DNA of 48,632 nucleotides, from the NCBI GenBank assembly GCA_005239725.1, contig SBBM01000033.1, positions 1-48,632 on the forward strand, written 5' to 3'. Shown one piece after another: positions 36,195 to 45,351 of the stretch. The notes beneath the pieces are model-generated. The model saw only the letters and a program-made list of their open reading frames with translations, ran no database searches and was not told the origin of the DNA. Both the position numbers and the translations under genes were made by a program. Position 1 is the first letter of the stretch; the number at the start of each line of letters is the position of its first letter. The DNA comes from Planctomycetales bacterium. Its GTDB lineage: Bacteria > Omnitrophota > Gorgyraeia > Gygaellales > Profunditerraquicolaceae.

Positions 36195-37417
36195 TATATA
36201 TGAGTCCCTTTTGCTACCACCACAATACCCGACTCGCTGACAAAGAACCTCTTCCTGTCCTCTTCCAGGTCATAACCGATAACCATGCCCTGGGGTATAT
36301 TTACATCCTTATCTATTATTGTCCTTTTTATCTTGGCATGCCTTCCCACATTGACACCTTCCATAAGTATGGAATCGTAAACCTGGGAATAACTATTGAT
36401 TCTCACGTTGGGAGAAAGTATCGAACGTTTTACCTGCCCGCCGCTGATAATACAACCTCCGGAGACAAGAGAATCCAAGGCCAGGCCCACCCTCCCGGTA
36501 ATCTCCTCTCCGGCGAAAACCGTTTTTGCTGGAGGGAACTGCTCCTGGTAAGTACGTATCGGCCAGTTTTTGTCATAGAGGTTAAAAATAGGGTCCACCT
36601 CAACCAGGTCCATGTTTGCCTCATAATAGGCGTCCAATGTCCCGATATCACGCCAGTATTTCGCCACATTTTTATTCTCATCGATAAAGTTATAGATTGC
36701 TATCTTTAAATTCTTCTTAAGCATCTGGGGGATTATATCCTTGCCGAAATCATGGGTAGAGTCTTTTTTTCTGGCATCTTCGGCTAATTCGTCATCCAGG
36801 ATTTTATGCTTAAATACATAAATACCCATTGAGGCGTATATTTTATCGGGGTGCCCCGGTATAGTCTTGGGGGCATGCGGTTTTTCCTGAAAATCCTGAA
36901 CCCGGCCGTGGGTGTCCACATCAAGCACGCCTAAGTGTCCGGCCTTGGACTTATCCACCTCAACAACCCCCACAGTCAAATCCGCGTCTTCTTGGCGGTG
37001 AAAATCTACTAAAGTAGAATAATCCATTTTATAAATATGGTCGCCGGCCAAAATCAACACATCCCGGGGATTATCCATTTCCAGGGTATAGAGGTTCTGA
37101 TAAATTGCATCGGCAGTGCCCAGGTACCAGGTTTCACCCAGGCGCTGCTGGGCAGGCAATAATTCAATGTATTCGCCCAATTCCGAAGACAAAATATTCC
37201 ACCCCAGGCGTATGTGACGTTGTAAAGATGCAGACTTATACTGCGTCAGGACAAAAACCTTGCGTAACCCCGAATTGACGCAGTTACTCAGGGTAAAATC
37301 AATAATCCGGTAAATCCCGCCAAAGGGGACAGCCGGTTTTGTGCGGTCTTTGGTCAAAGGCCACAGCCTCTCGCCTTTCCCCCCTGCCATAATAAAAGTT
37401 ATAACATCCCCTCTCAT
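36194..37417 (-). CDS. glgC: Glucose-1-phosphate adenylyltransferase
   Basis: FIMAGGKGERLWPLTKDRTKPAVPFGGIYRIIDFTLSNCVNSG, WYLGTADAIYQNL, AGDHIYKMDY. Confidence 0.97.
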   Translation of the reverse strand: MRGDVITFIMAGGKGERLWPLTKDRTKPAVPFGGIYRIIDFTLSNCVNSGLRKVFVLTQYKSASLQRHIRLGWNILSSELGEYIELLPAQQRLGETWYLGTADAIYQNLYTLEMDNPRDVLILAGDHIYKMDYSTLVDFHRQEDADLTVGVVEVDKSKAGHLGVLDVDTHGRVQDFQEKPHAPKTIPGHPDKIYASMGIYVFKHKILDDELAEDARKKDSTHDFGKDIIPQMLKKNLKIAIYNFIDENKNVAKYWRDIGTLDAYYEANMDLVEVDPIFNLYDKNWPIRTYQEQFPPAKTVFAGEEITGRVGLALDSLVSGGCIISGGQVKRSILSPNVRINSYSQVYDSILMEGVNVGRHAKIKRTIIDKDVNIPQGMVIGYDLEEDRKRFFVSESGIVVVAKGTHI

Positions 37418-38055
37418 TATAGCTGTACCCCCATCATCCCTCTTCTTACCATCATTACGCCTATTGCCGCAAGTAAAATATACATAATCTTAGAGAATGC
37501 CCTGGTGCCTCCGGGGCCCATTAATTTCATAAAGAAATCCGCGCGGCTTAAAGTTACCCAAACAAAAAACATATTTAAAATCAAGGAGACAAATGTCGCA
37601 AACATTCCGTAGCTATCCACCATCATGAGCGTCGTAGTCAATACCGCAGGGCCGGTAATCAAAGGCGTGCCGAGCGGAAAAACTCCGGCATCCTTATCGT
37701 GACTGTCCATAGAAAAAACCTTGCCTGCCGCCGGCATAAGCAAGCGCACGGAGATAAAAAACAGAAGCAGACCTCCGGCAATCTGAAAATCCGATATGGT
37801 AATACCGATGAACCTGATTATCCACTTGCCTATGAACATAAATAAAATAGCCACTATAGTCGCTGTGGCAGTAGAGTTTATAATAATCTTATGCCTTTGT
37901 CTCTTACTGGTGCCCTCAACAAGCGAAATAAACAAAGGTATATTGCCTATGGCATCTACCGCAACAAATATAGGTATAAACGTAAGTATATAGGGCTGAA
38001 TAGCATTTAACATGGTTTGTATATTATATATAAAATTCCTCCAAAAAACAAGCAC
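37417..38055 (-). CDS. MarC family membrane protein
   Basis: IPIFVAVDAIGNIPLFISLVEGTSKRQRHKI, FQIAGGLLLFFISVRLL, PLGTPLITGPAVLTTTLMM. Confidence 0.9.
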   Translation of the reverse strand: MLVFWRNFIYNIQTMLNAIQPYILTFIPIFVAVDAIGNIPLFISLVEGTSKRQRHKIIINSTATATIVAILFMFIGKWIIRFIGITISDFQIAGGLLLFFISVRLLMPAAGKVFSMDSHDKDAGVFPLGTPLITGPAVLTTTLMMVDSYGMFATFVSLILNMFFVWVTLSRADFFMKLMGPGGTRAFSKIMYILLAAIGVMMVRRGMMGVQL

Positions 38056-38068
38056 CTTTAAAAATATT

Positions 38069-38827
38069 TTAGTACCTGACCCTTAACAAGCAAAGCCCGC
38101 AAGCCGGCGCAGTCGGCCCGGCAAGTTTTCTGTTTTTTGAATCAAGTATGCGCTTTAGCCCGCCCGGTCGAAGATTACCTTCGCCCACCTGAATAAGGGT
38201 GCCGGTAATGTTACGTATCATATTGCGCAGGAATCCATTGGCCGTAAAATCCAGGTAAATAAAATCCCCGTTTTTTTTTATTCTTATACTCTTGATGTTA
38301 CGCACGCCGGCTTTGTCCTTATTATCTGCACCATTCTTAAACGCTGTAAAATCATGTTTGCCTATCAAATAACGGCTTGCCTGGCGCATACGTTTCAGGT
38401 TTAAGCGATGATGCGGATAAAAATAAACCCTGCCGCGCAGAAAAACCGAAGGAAACTTCCGGTTCAATATGACGTAGCGGTAAGTTTTAGACTTTGCGCC
38501 ATAACGGCTGTGAAAATCAGGCCTGACCCGGCGGAATGCGGTTATTTTAATATCTTCGGGCAGAATAGAGTTTAATGAATATTGGAGTTTGGGAAGGGGA
38601 ATTTTGCTCTTGGTGGTAAAATTCGCTATCTGTGCCTGGGCGTGCACCCCGGCGTCAGTACGGCCGGCTGCAATAACTTTAACTTTTTCGCGTAGGACCT
38701 TAAATAAGGCTGCCTCAACTATATCCTGAATCGTGCGGGGTGTATTCTTTTGATGCTGCCAGCCGCAATAATTCGTCCCCTCGTATTCAAGGGTAAGCTT
38801 TATGTTACGCATCAACTGCTTACTCAA
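38069..38827 (-). CDS. truA: tRNA pseudouridine(38-40) synthase
   Basis: LEYEGTNYCGWQHQKNTPRTIQDIVEAAL, AAGRTDAGVHAQAQIANF, SKTYRYVI, GNGFLRNMIRNITGTL-type motif. Confidence 0.97.
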   Translation of the reverse strand: MSKQLMRNIKLTLEYEGTNYCGWQHQKNTPRTIQDIVEAALFKVLREKVKVIAAGRTDAGVHAQAQIANFTTKSKIPLPKLQYSLNSILPEDIKITAFRRVRPDFHSRYGAKSKTYRYVILNRKFPSVFLRGRVYFYPHHRLNLKRMRQASRYLIGKHDFTAFKNGADNKDKAGVRNIKSIRIKKNGDFIYLDFTANGFLRNMIRNITGTLIQVGEGNLRPGGLKRILDSKNRKLAGPTAPACGLCLLRVRY

Positions 38828-39836
38828 TTAGTTTTTCGGCAATCTGGACGGCATTTAACGCAGCACCCTTAAGGAGGTTATCGGCAACCACCCACAACCA
38901 GAGCCCGTTCTTGACAAAACAGTCGCTGCGGATTCTGCCGACAAAAACCTCATCTTTACCCTCTATGTCTTTGGGCATGGGATAAAGGCCCTTCCTTGAG
39001 TCATCCATAACAATGGTGCCCGGGGATTTGGATAACAATGCCCTCACCTGCTGCACAGTAATGGCTTTAGCGGTTTCGAGGTAGATAGATTCGGAATGAC
39101 CTGTCCTTACCGGCACCCTGACGGTAGTCGCGGTAATCTTTATCTTGGCGTCGTGCATGATTTTATGCGTTTCCCTGACCAGCTTCCATTCCTCGCTCGT
39201 ATAATCGCATTCGGCAAATCCGCCGATTTGGGGAAAAACATTAAAGGCAAGCTGCTGCGGCATGGATTTCTTTTCCACTTTAGCCTCAATAGTTGTAAAA
39301 CCGGAACTTGCGATTGAAGAAATCTCTTCATTCAGCTGGTCAACCGCGCCTTTGCCGGCTCCTGAAGAGGCCTGAAGGGTTGTCAGAATAATCCTCTTTA
39401 TCCCAAATTTTTTGTAAATCGGCCATAAAACCACAACCATCTGAATAGTTGAACAGTTGGGATTGGCAATTATACCTTTATGCTTTTTAATATCCCTGGC
39501 ATTTACTTCCGGGACTACGAGGGGGACTTTCGGGTCCATGCGAAAGTCTGCCCCGTTATCAATAACTATTGCCCCTCTTTTTACCGCTTCAGCCGCGTAA
39601 GTTACGGCCGCGCCTTTTTCCCCTTCCGTGCCGGCAAACAAAGCAATGTCTATTCCGTCAAAACCTTCCGGAGAGATAAGCTTTACCGAATATTTTTCTC
39701 CGTCAACCTCGATATCCCTTGCCGAACGGGCAAAAACGCGCAATTCCCCGACGGGAAAACTACGTTTCTTTAGACAGCGCAGCATCTCTAATCCCACTGC
39801 GCCCACACCTACTACCGCAACATTATATTTTTTCAT
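38820..39836 (-). CDS. asd: Aspartate-semialdehyde dehydrogenase
   Basis: VAVVGVGAVGLEMLRCL, GAIVIDNGADFRMD, IIANPNCSTIQMVV, TTLQASSGAGKGAVDQL, RVPVRTGHSESIY. Confidence 0.95.
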   Translation of the reverse strand: MKKYNVAVVGVGAVGLEMLRCLKKRSFPVGELRVFARSARDIEVDGEKYSVKLISPEGFDGIDIALFAGTEGEKGAAVTYAAEAVKRGAIVIDNGADFRMDPKVPLVVPEVNARDIKKHKGIIANPNCSTIQMVVVLWPIYKKFGIKRIILTTLQASSGAGKGAVDQLNEEISSIASSGFTTIEAKVEKKSMPQQLAFNVFPQIGGFAECDYTSEEWKLVRETHKIMHDAKIKITATTVRVPVRTGHSESIYLETAKAITVQQVRALLSKSPGTIVMDDSRKGLYPMPKDIEGKDEVFVGRIRSDCFVKNGLWLWVVADNLLKGAALNAVQIAEKLIE

Positions 39837-40882
39837 AGATTCTCCACGACTAAATCCCCTACTTCGGTGGTCGAATACCCCATTTTGCCCGCGGCAAGGG
39901 ATTTTAATTTTGTTCTAACCAGTTTTATAACCGCATCCTCAATTGCCTTACCTGCTTTTTCTTCGCCTAAATTTTCCAGCATCATCCCGCAGGCGCAAAT
40001 CGCCGCCAAAGGGTTAATTACATTTTTGCCGGTATATTTCGGAGCGCTTCCGCCTATGGGCTCAAACATAGATACGCCCTGTGGGTTGATATTTCCGCCG
40101 GCGGCAATACCCATTCCACCCTGAATCATCGCCCCTAAATCGGTAATAATATCACCGAACATATTATCGGTAACAATCACGTCAAACCATTCGGGATTTT
40201 TAACAAACCACATCGTGGTAGCGTCAACATGGGTATAGTCTGTGGCAATATCCGGGTATTCCCTGGCCATCTCATTAAAAGTCCTTTCCCATAAATCCCA
40301 GGCGTAAGTCAACACATTGGTCTTGCCACAAAGGGTAAGCTTTTTCTTTTTGTTGCGCTTACGCGTATATTCAAAGGCATAACGGATGCAGCGCTCAACG
40401 CCTTTACGGGTATTATAAGAAATCTGTATGGCCACTTCATCCTTAGTGCCTTTATCCTTAAATTCTCCCATTCCCTTATAAAGCCCTTCCGAATTCTCGC
40501 GCACGACTACAAAATCAATGTCTTCGGGCTTCTTATCCTTTAAGGGGCAGAAATTGGAATTGTATAATTTCACCGGCCGCAAGTTTATATATTGCTCAAG
40601 GGCAAACCTTAACTTAAGCAATACCCCGGTCTCAATAATCCCCGGTTTTACATTCGGATCGCCCACAGCGCCGAGATAAATTGCATTATATTTTTTTAAT
40701 TCCTCAACATCGCTATCGCTAACGAGATTACCGGTATTTAAATACCTCTGGCCGCTAAAATCAAAAACCCTTGTTTCATATTTAAAAGCGAATTTGCGGC
40801 TTGCGGCCTGCAAAACCTTCAGGCCCTCATTAACTACCTCTGGCCCCGTACCGTCTCCGGGTATGACCGCTATTTTATGCAT
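39833..40882 (-). CDS. leuB: 3-isopropylmalate dehydrogenase-type isocitrate/isopropylmalate dehydrogenase
   Basis: [78 protein letters not shown]. Confidence 0.9.
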   Translation of the reverse strand: MHKIAVIPGDGTGPEVVNEGLKVLQAASRKFAFKYETRVFDFSGQRYLNTGNLVSDSDVEELKKYNAIYLGAVGDPNVKPGIIETGVLLKLRFALEQYINLRPVKLYNSNFCPLKDKKPEDIDFVVVRENSEGLYKGMGEFKDKGTKDEVAIQISYNTRKGVERCIRYAFEYTRKRNKKKKLTLCGKTNVLTYAWDLWERTFNEMAREYPDIATDYTHVDATTMWFVKNPEWFDVIVTDNMFGDIITDLGAMIQGGMGIAAGGNINPQGVSMFEPIGGSAPKYTGKNVINPLAAICACGMMLENLGEEKAGKAIEDAVIKLVRTKLKSLAAGKMGYSTTEVGDLVVENL

Positions 40883-40905
40883 TTATCCTGTCCTCGCGTT
40901 AAAGC

Positions 40906-41127
40906 CTAAATCTCCTCAATCCACTTTATGGACGATTTGTTTAAAACAATGCTTTTCTTTTTTTCTCCTGTCACGTATTCCACTTCGGTTACCGCGATGA
41001 AACTTTCGCGCTCACGATTCATAAAATCCAGGACCCGCTCGCCCGGGTTGATATGGATAAAACCTTTAAGCTGGCACTCCCTATCACAGATGATATTGAC
41101 GTTGTGTCTTTCCTTTTCCACTTTCAT
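40906..41127 (-). CDS. Small protein of unknown function (73 aa)
   Basis: ORF with start overlapping the leuD 3' end: MKVEKERHNVNIICDRECQLKGFIHINPGERVLDFMNRERESFIAVTEVEYVTG... Confidence 0.7.
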   Translation of the reverse strand: MKVEKERHNVNIICDRECQLKGFIHINPGERVLDFMNRERESFIAVTEVEYVTGEKKKSIVLNKSSIKWIEEI

Positions 41128-41635
41128 ATTTACCTCCCTGCCTGCCGGTAGGCAGGCTTGCCTTAATCCAGTTCATAAGGCCACCCTCCCCTATAATCTC
41201 CTGCAGGAATACGGGGAAGGGCTGCGTTTTATAAGTTTTATCCTGGGTCAGATTTTTTATTACGCCTGCGGATAAATCAATTTCCAGCGAATCTCCATCA
41301 TTTATTTTATCTATGTCCTGCGACTCTAAAAACGGCAACCCTATATTTATGGCGTTCCTGAAGAAAATCGCGGCAAAACTTTTGGCAATTACCGCCGAAA
41401 CCCCGCAACCCTTGATTGCTAAAGGCGCATGCTCGCGCGATGAGCCGCAGCCGAAATTTTTGCCGGCGACAATAATGTCTCCGGGCTGAACCTTATTTGC
41501 GAAATCAGGGCTTATCGACTCCATGCAATGTTTACCCAATTCTTTTGCATCGGTAGAAACCAGGTATTTTGCCGAAATGATATCGTCGGTATTTATATCA
41601 TCTGCAAATTTGTGAACTTTACCTTTAATAATCAT
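41084..41635 (-). CDS. leuD: 3-isopropylmalate dehydratase small subunit with repeat-derived C-terminal tail
   Basis: GKVHKFADDINTDDIISAKYL, GKNFGCGSSREHAPLAIKGCGVSAVIAKSFAAIFFRNAINIGLP; tail ASLPTGRQGGKYESGKGK. Confidence 0.94.
   Translation of the reverse strand: MIIKGKVHKFADDINTDDIISAKYLVSTDAKELGKHCMESISPDFANKVQPGDIIVAGKNFGCGSSREHAPLAIKGCGVSAVIAKSFAAIFFRNAINIGLPFLESQDIDKINDGDSLEIDLSAGVIKNLTQDKTYKTQPFPVFLQEIIGEGGLMNWIKASLPTGRQGGKYESGKGKTQRQYHL
41137..41157. repeat. CCTGCCTGCCGGTAGGCAGGC palindromic repeat (encodes LPTGRQ) in the leuD 3' end
   Basis: Palindromic sequence; in-frame LPTGRQG peptide. Confidence 0.75.
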
Positions 41636-41636
41636 T

Positions 41637-41678
41637 GGCGTTTAGCGTTTAGCGTTTTCTATACGCTCTACGCTATAA
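41637..41678. repeat. GCGTTTAGCGTTTAGCG...ACGCTCTACGCTAT repeat 3' of leuC
   Basis: Second copy at 42958-43014; contains the leuC stop codon. Confidence 0.7.
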
Positions 41679-42959
41679 ATAATCCGGATGTGTAATTACG
41701 CCCGTTATTGCCGAGGCAGCGGCTACCGCAGGGCCAGATAAATAAACAAAGGATTTAGTGCTACCCATCCTGCCGATAAAATTCCTGTTGGTTGTAGCCA
41801 GGCAAATTTCACCTTCGGCTAAAATTCCCATATGACCGCCTAAACAAGGCCCGCAGGTAGGCGTGGAAAATACACCGCCTGCTTTAACAAAAATATCCAC
41901 CAATCCTTCTTTTAAACACTGCCGGTAAATATTCTGCGTTGCCGGAATTACAATAAGCTTTAGTCCGGTCTTAATCTTTTTGCCTCTTAAGATTCTGGCG
42001 GCTATCCGCAAATCAGAAATCCTGCCGTTTGTGCAGGAACCGATAACCACCTGGTCAAGCTTCACATTGCCCAATTCCGCTGCAAACTTCGTATTGCCGG
42101 GTAAGTGGGGGCAGGAAACTATGGGCTCCAAATCCGAAACATCCCACTCATAAGTCCTCTCATAAACAGCATCTTTATCTGATTTTAAATTTTTAAGTTT
42201 TGATTTGTATTTTCGATTTTTGATTTTTGATTTTGGATTTTGCTGAATATATTTCAACGTAATATCATCCGGTTCAATAATCCCTGCTCTTGCCCCGGCC
42301 TCAATCGCCATATTGCTCATGGTAAACCGGCCATCCATGCCTAAATTCCGTATTACCGGGCCGGAAAACTCCATTGATTTATAAGATGCACCGTCAACCC
42401 CGATTTTTCCAATGGTAAATAAAATGAGGTCTTTGCCGCCGACCCACTTCTTTAATTTGCCCTTATAGATAAACTTGACGGAATGCGGGACTTTAAGCCA
42501 TACTTTTCCGTCAACAAACGCCCGCGCCAAATCCGTAGAACCCACTCCGGTGGAATAACACCCTAATGCCCCGTAAGTACAAGTATGCGAATCTGCGCCG
42601 ATGATTAAATCTCCGGGCAGGACCAGGCCCAGCTCCGGCAATAGCGCGTGCTCAATGCCCATACAACCGACTTCAAAATAATTTTTTATTTTTTGTTCCC
42701 TGGCAAAATCCGCCAGAAGCTTACATTGATTTGCGCTCCGCAAATCTTTTGCCGGGGCAAAATGGTCTGGGACAAGAGCAATCTTATTCCTGTTGAATAC
42801 CCTGGCGAATCCTGCCTTTTTAAACTCTTCGATAGCCAGAGGGGCCGTAATGTCATTGCCCAGGCACAAATCCACATTAGCCTCAATAAATTCATCGGGC
42901 CTTATTTCTTCTTTATCAGCATGCGCCAGTAATATTTTTTCTGCGATTGTGTAATCCAA
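41673..42959 (-). CDS. leuC: 3-isopropylmalate dehydratase large subunit (aconitase family)
   Basis: ADSHTCTYGALGCYSTGVGSTDLA, VIGSCTNGRISDLRIAARIL, PTCGPCLGGHMGILAEGE, TTNRNFIGRMGS. Confidence 0.96.
   Translation of the reverse strand: MDYTIAEKILLAHADKEEIRPDEFIEANVDLCLGNDITAPLAIEEFKKAGFARVFNRNKIALVPDHFAPAKDLRSANQCKLLADFAREQKIKNYFEVGCMGIEHALLPELGLVLPGDLIIGADSHTCTYGALGCYSTGVGSTDLARAFVDGKVWLKVPHSVKFIYKGKLKKWVGGKDLILFTIGKIGVDGASYKSMEFSGPVIRNLGMDGRFTMSNMAIEAGARAGIIEPDDITLKYIQQNPKSKIKNRKYKSKLKNLKSDKDAVYERTYEWDVSDLEPIVSCPHLPGNTKFAAELGNVKLDQVVIGSCTNGRISDLRIAARILRGKKIKTGLKLIVIPATQNIYRQCLKEGLVDIFVKAGGVFSTPTCGPCLGGHMGILAEGEICLATTNRNFIGRMGSTKSFVYLSGPAVAAASAITGVITHPDYL
42181..42241. repeat. AT-rich quasi-tandem (AAAATCMAAAATC-type) tract inside the leuC coding sequence
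   Basis: GATTTTAAATTTTTAAGTTTTGATTTGTATTTTCGATTTTTGATTTTTGATTTTGGATTTT, encoding NPKSKIKNRKYKSKLKNLKS. Confidence 0.7.
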
Positions 42960-43014
42960 TAGCGTTTAGCGTTTAGCGGATAAGTTTACTAAAGGCTATC
43001 CGCTCTACGCTATC
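42958..43014. repeat. AGCGTTTAGCGTTTAGCGGAT...ATCCGCTCTACGCTATCC inverted repeat 5' of leuC
   Basis: Inverted arms; same family as 41637-41678. Confidence 0.7.
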
Positions 43015-43016
43015 CT

Positions 43017-44261
43017 CTATCCTGTGAATTTCTTCACTACGAGGGTAGCGTTGTGCCCGCCGAAGCCTAAAGAGTTAGAGATGCAAACGTTAACTTGTGC
43101 CTTACGCGCCGTATTCGGCACATAATCAAGGTCACATTCCGGATCAGGGTATTCGTAATTTATGGTGGGGTGGATTACATTGTCTCTTATGCTCAAAACG
43201 CAGACAATAAACTCTACGCCTCCGGCAGCGCCCAATAAATGGCCAGTCATTGATTTAGTAGAACTGACCATAACCTTTTTGGCATGGTTGCCTAAGGTCT
43301 TTTTTATTGCCAGAGTCTCAACCTTATCGTTAAGCTTTGTGGATGTGCCGTGGGCATTGATATAACTTACTTCTTCCGGATTAATCTTGGCATCCTGTAA
43401 AGCAATCTGCATTGCCCTGGCACCTCCGTCGCCGTCAGGGTCAGGGGCAGTTATATGATACGCGTCGCAGGACATGCCGAAACCAATAATCTCCGCATAT
43501 ATCCGGGCATTCCTTTTTTTGGCATGCTCCAATGACTCCAATACCACAAGGCCGCAACCCTCCGACATAACAAAACCATCGCGCTGGGCATCAAAAGGAC
43601 GAGAAGCCCTCTCTGGCTCATTATTCCGGACCGAAAGGGCTTTTAAAGCGCAAAAACCACCTATACCTAAAGACGTAATACAGGCTTCAGTTCCGCCTGT
43701 AACCATGACATCGGCATCGCCGCGCTGGATGATTCTAAAGGCGTCACCTATAGAGTGGTTCCCGGTAGCGCAGGCGGTAGTTACGCACAAATTCGGCCCT
43801 TTTAACCCGTACCTGATCGCGATATGCCCCGCAGCCTCATTTACAATCATCATCGGTATCATAAATGGAGAAACCCTTTTAGGCCCGCTCTTTATCAAAA
43901 TGCTGTATTGTTCTTCAACTATATGTAAACTTCCTATGCCTGAACCGACAACAACCCCCATGCGTTCCCGGTTTTCTTTCTCCATGTCCAGGCCCGAATC
44001 TTTTATTGCCTGTTTGGCTGCCGCGATGGCAAACTGGACAAACCTGGGGGTGCGGTTGGTGTCTTTTTTGGTAATACCGTAGAATTCGTGGCTGAAATTC
44101 CGCACTTCTCCGGCGATACGACTGTCGAATTGCGCTGCATCAAAGCAGGTAATCTTATCAATACCGGACCTGCCTTCCTTTAAAGCGCTCCAGAAAGAAG
44201 GTATATCGCTTCCTACCGGCGAAATTACTCCCAATCCTGTAACTACAACCCTGTTCTCCAT
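43017..44261 (-). CDS. fabF: 3-oxoacyl-[acyl-carrier-protein] synthase II
   Basis: RVVVTGLGVISPVGSD, VTTACATGNHSIGDAFRII, YINAHGTSTKLND, KSMTGHLLGAAGGVE. Confidence 0.97.
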   Translation of the reverse strand: MENRVVVTGLGVISPVGSDIPSFWSALKEGRSGIDKITCFDAAQFDSRIAGEVRNFSHEFYGITKKDTNRTPRFVQFAIAAAKQAIKDSGLDMEKENRERMGVVVGSGIGSLHIVEEQYSILIKSGPKRVSPFMIPMMIVNEAAGHIAIRYGLKGPNLCVTTACATGNHSIGDAFRIIQRGDADVMVTGGTEACITSLGIGGFCALKALSVRNNEPERASRPFDAQRDGFVMSEGCGLVVLESLEHAKKRNARIYAEIIGFGMSCDAYHITAPDPDGDGGARAMQIALQDAKINPEEVSYINAHGTSTKLNDKVETLAIKKTLGNHAKKVMVSSTKSMTGHLLGAAGGVEFIVCVLSIRDNVIHPTINYEYPDPECDLDYVPNTARKAQVNVCISNSLGFGGHNATLVVKKFTG

Positions 44262-44270
44262 GATATTATT

Positions 44271-44321
44271 TACCCCACACCCAGCGTTACTTCGTATTTT
44301 TAATCTGCTGGGTGTGGGGTA
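44271..44321. repeat. Palindrome TACCCCACACCCAGC - 21 nt - GCTGGGTGTGGGGTA between acpP and fabF
   Basis: 15-bp perfect inverted arms; same core as 19162-19213. Confidence 0.85.
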
Positions 44322-44348
44322 TATTTTTATTTCAATCTATAGAAACCA

Positions 44349-44588
44349 CTATTTATTGGCGGACTTTTCTTCGATATACTTAACCGCATCGCCAACGGTA
44401 GTAATCTTTTCTGCGTCTTCATCGGATATTTCGATACCAAATTCTTCTTCGAATGCCATAACAAGCTCTACGGTATCCAGAGAATCCGCACCCAGGTCGT
44501 CAATAAACGATGCCTGCGGAGTGACTTCTTCCGGTTTCACGCCTAATTGCTCTGCGATGATGGATTTTACTTTTTCTTCAACTGCCAT
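44349..44588 (-). CDS. acpP: Acyl carrier protein
   Basis: [48 protein letters not shown]. Confidence 0.98.
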   Translation of the reverse strand: MAVEEKVKSIIAEQLGVKPEEVTPQASFIDDLGADSLDTVELVMAFEEEFGIEISDEDAEKITTVGDAVKYIEEKSANK

Positions 44589-44607
44589 TCTTTTCCTCCT
44601 TTTAACG

Positions 44608-45351
44608 TTACGCCATAACCATTCCGCCGTCCACTATTATAGTCTGGCCGGTTATATAATCGGCTTCACTGGAAACCAGGAATAAACAAGCGCGCGCTAC
44701 GTCATCCGGGCTCCCAAACTTATTTAAAGGAATATTGGCCAGCATCTTCTCTTTTAGTTCCGGAGGGAGCTTTGCCGTCATCTCGGTCTGAATAAAACCC
44801 GGGGCTATGGCATTGACGTTTACGTTACGCGATGCCAGCTCCTTAGCCGAAGTTTTGGTAAGGGCGATTATCCCGGCCTTGGATGCCGAATAATTCGCCT
44901 GGCCTGCGTTTCCGATTATGCCAATGATCGAGGCGATGTTTACGATTTTTCCTAACCGCTGCTTAATCATCGCCTTAGACGCGGCTTTTGTGCAGTTAAA
45001 CGTACCTTTCAGGTTTACGTTTATTACCGCATCCCAATCTGCCTCACTCATCCTTAAAAGAAGAGCGTCTTTGGTAATCCCGGCATTGTTAACTAATATA
45101 TCAACCTTTGCGAATTTGTCAAGAATTTTATTTAGAGATTCTTCCACTTCAGCATATTTTGTCACATCTACCTGGGAGGCCATGGCTTTCCTTCCTAATC
45201 CCTCGATATCCGCGCAGGTTTTTTCGGCCTCCTGCATGTTCACATCCCAGATTACTATATCCGCCCCCTCCTTTGCAAAGAGCATTGCAATAGAACGACC
45301 TATCCCCCTTGCCCCCCCGGTTACCAGAGCTACTTTGTCTTTTAACCGCAT
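44608..45351 (-). CDS. fabG: 3-oxoacyl-[acyl-carrier-protein] reductase
   Basis: [65 protein letters not shown]. Confidence 0.97.
   Translation of the reverse strand: MRLKDKVALVTGGARGIGRSIAMLFAKEGADIVIWDVNMQEAEKTCADIEGLGRKAMASQVDVTKYAEVEESLNKILDKFAKVDILVNNAGITKDALLLRMSEADWDAVINVNLKGTFNCTKAASKAMIKQRLGKIVNIASIIGIIGNAGQANYSASKAGIIALTKTSAKELASRNVNVNAIAPGFIQTEMTAKLPPELKEKMLANIPLNKFGSPDDVARACLFLVSSEADYITGQTIIVDGGMVMA

Noticed and set aside
36430-36681. Minus-strand 83-aa ORF within glgC
   Set aside because: Out-of-frame ORF within a well-supported glgC coding sequence.
42181-42241. Possible CRISPR-like or tandem array
   Set aside because: Short AT-rich quasi-repeat without spacer structure and inside leuC; no cas genes in the window.
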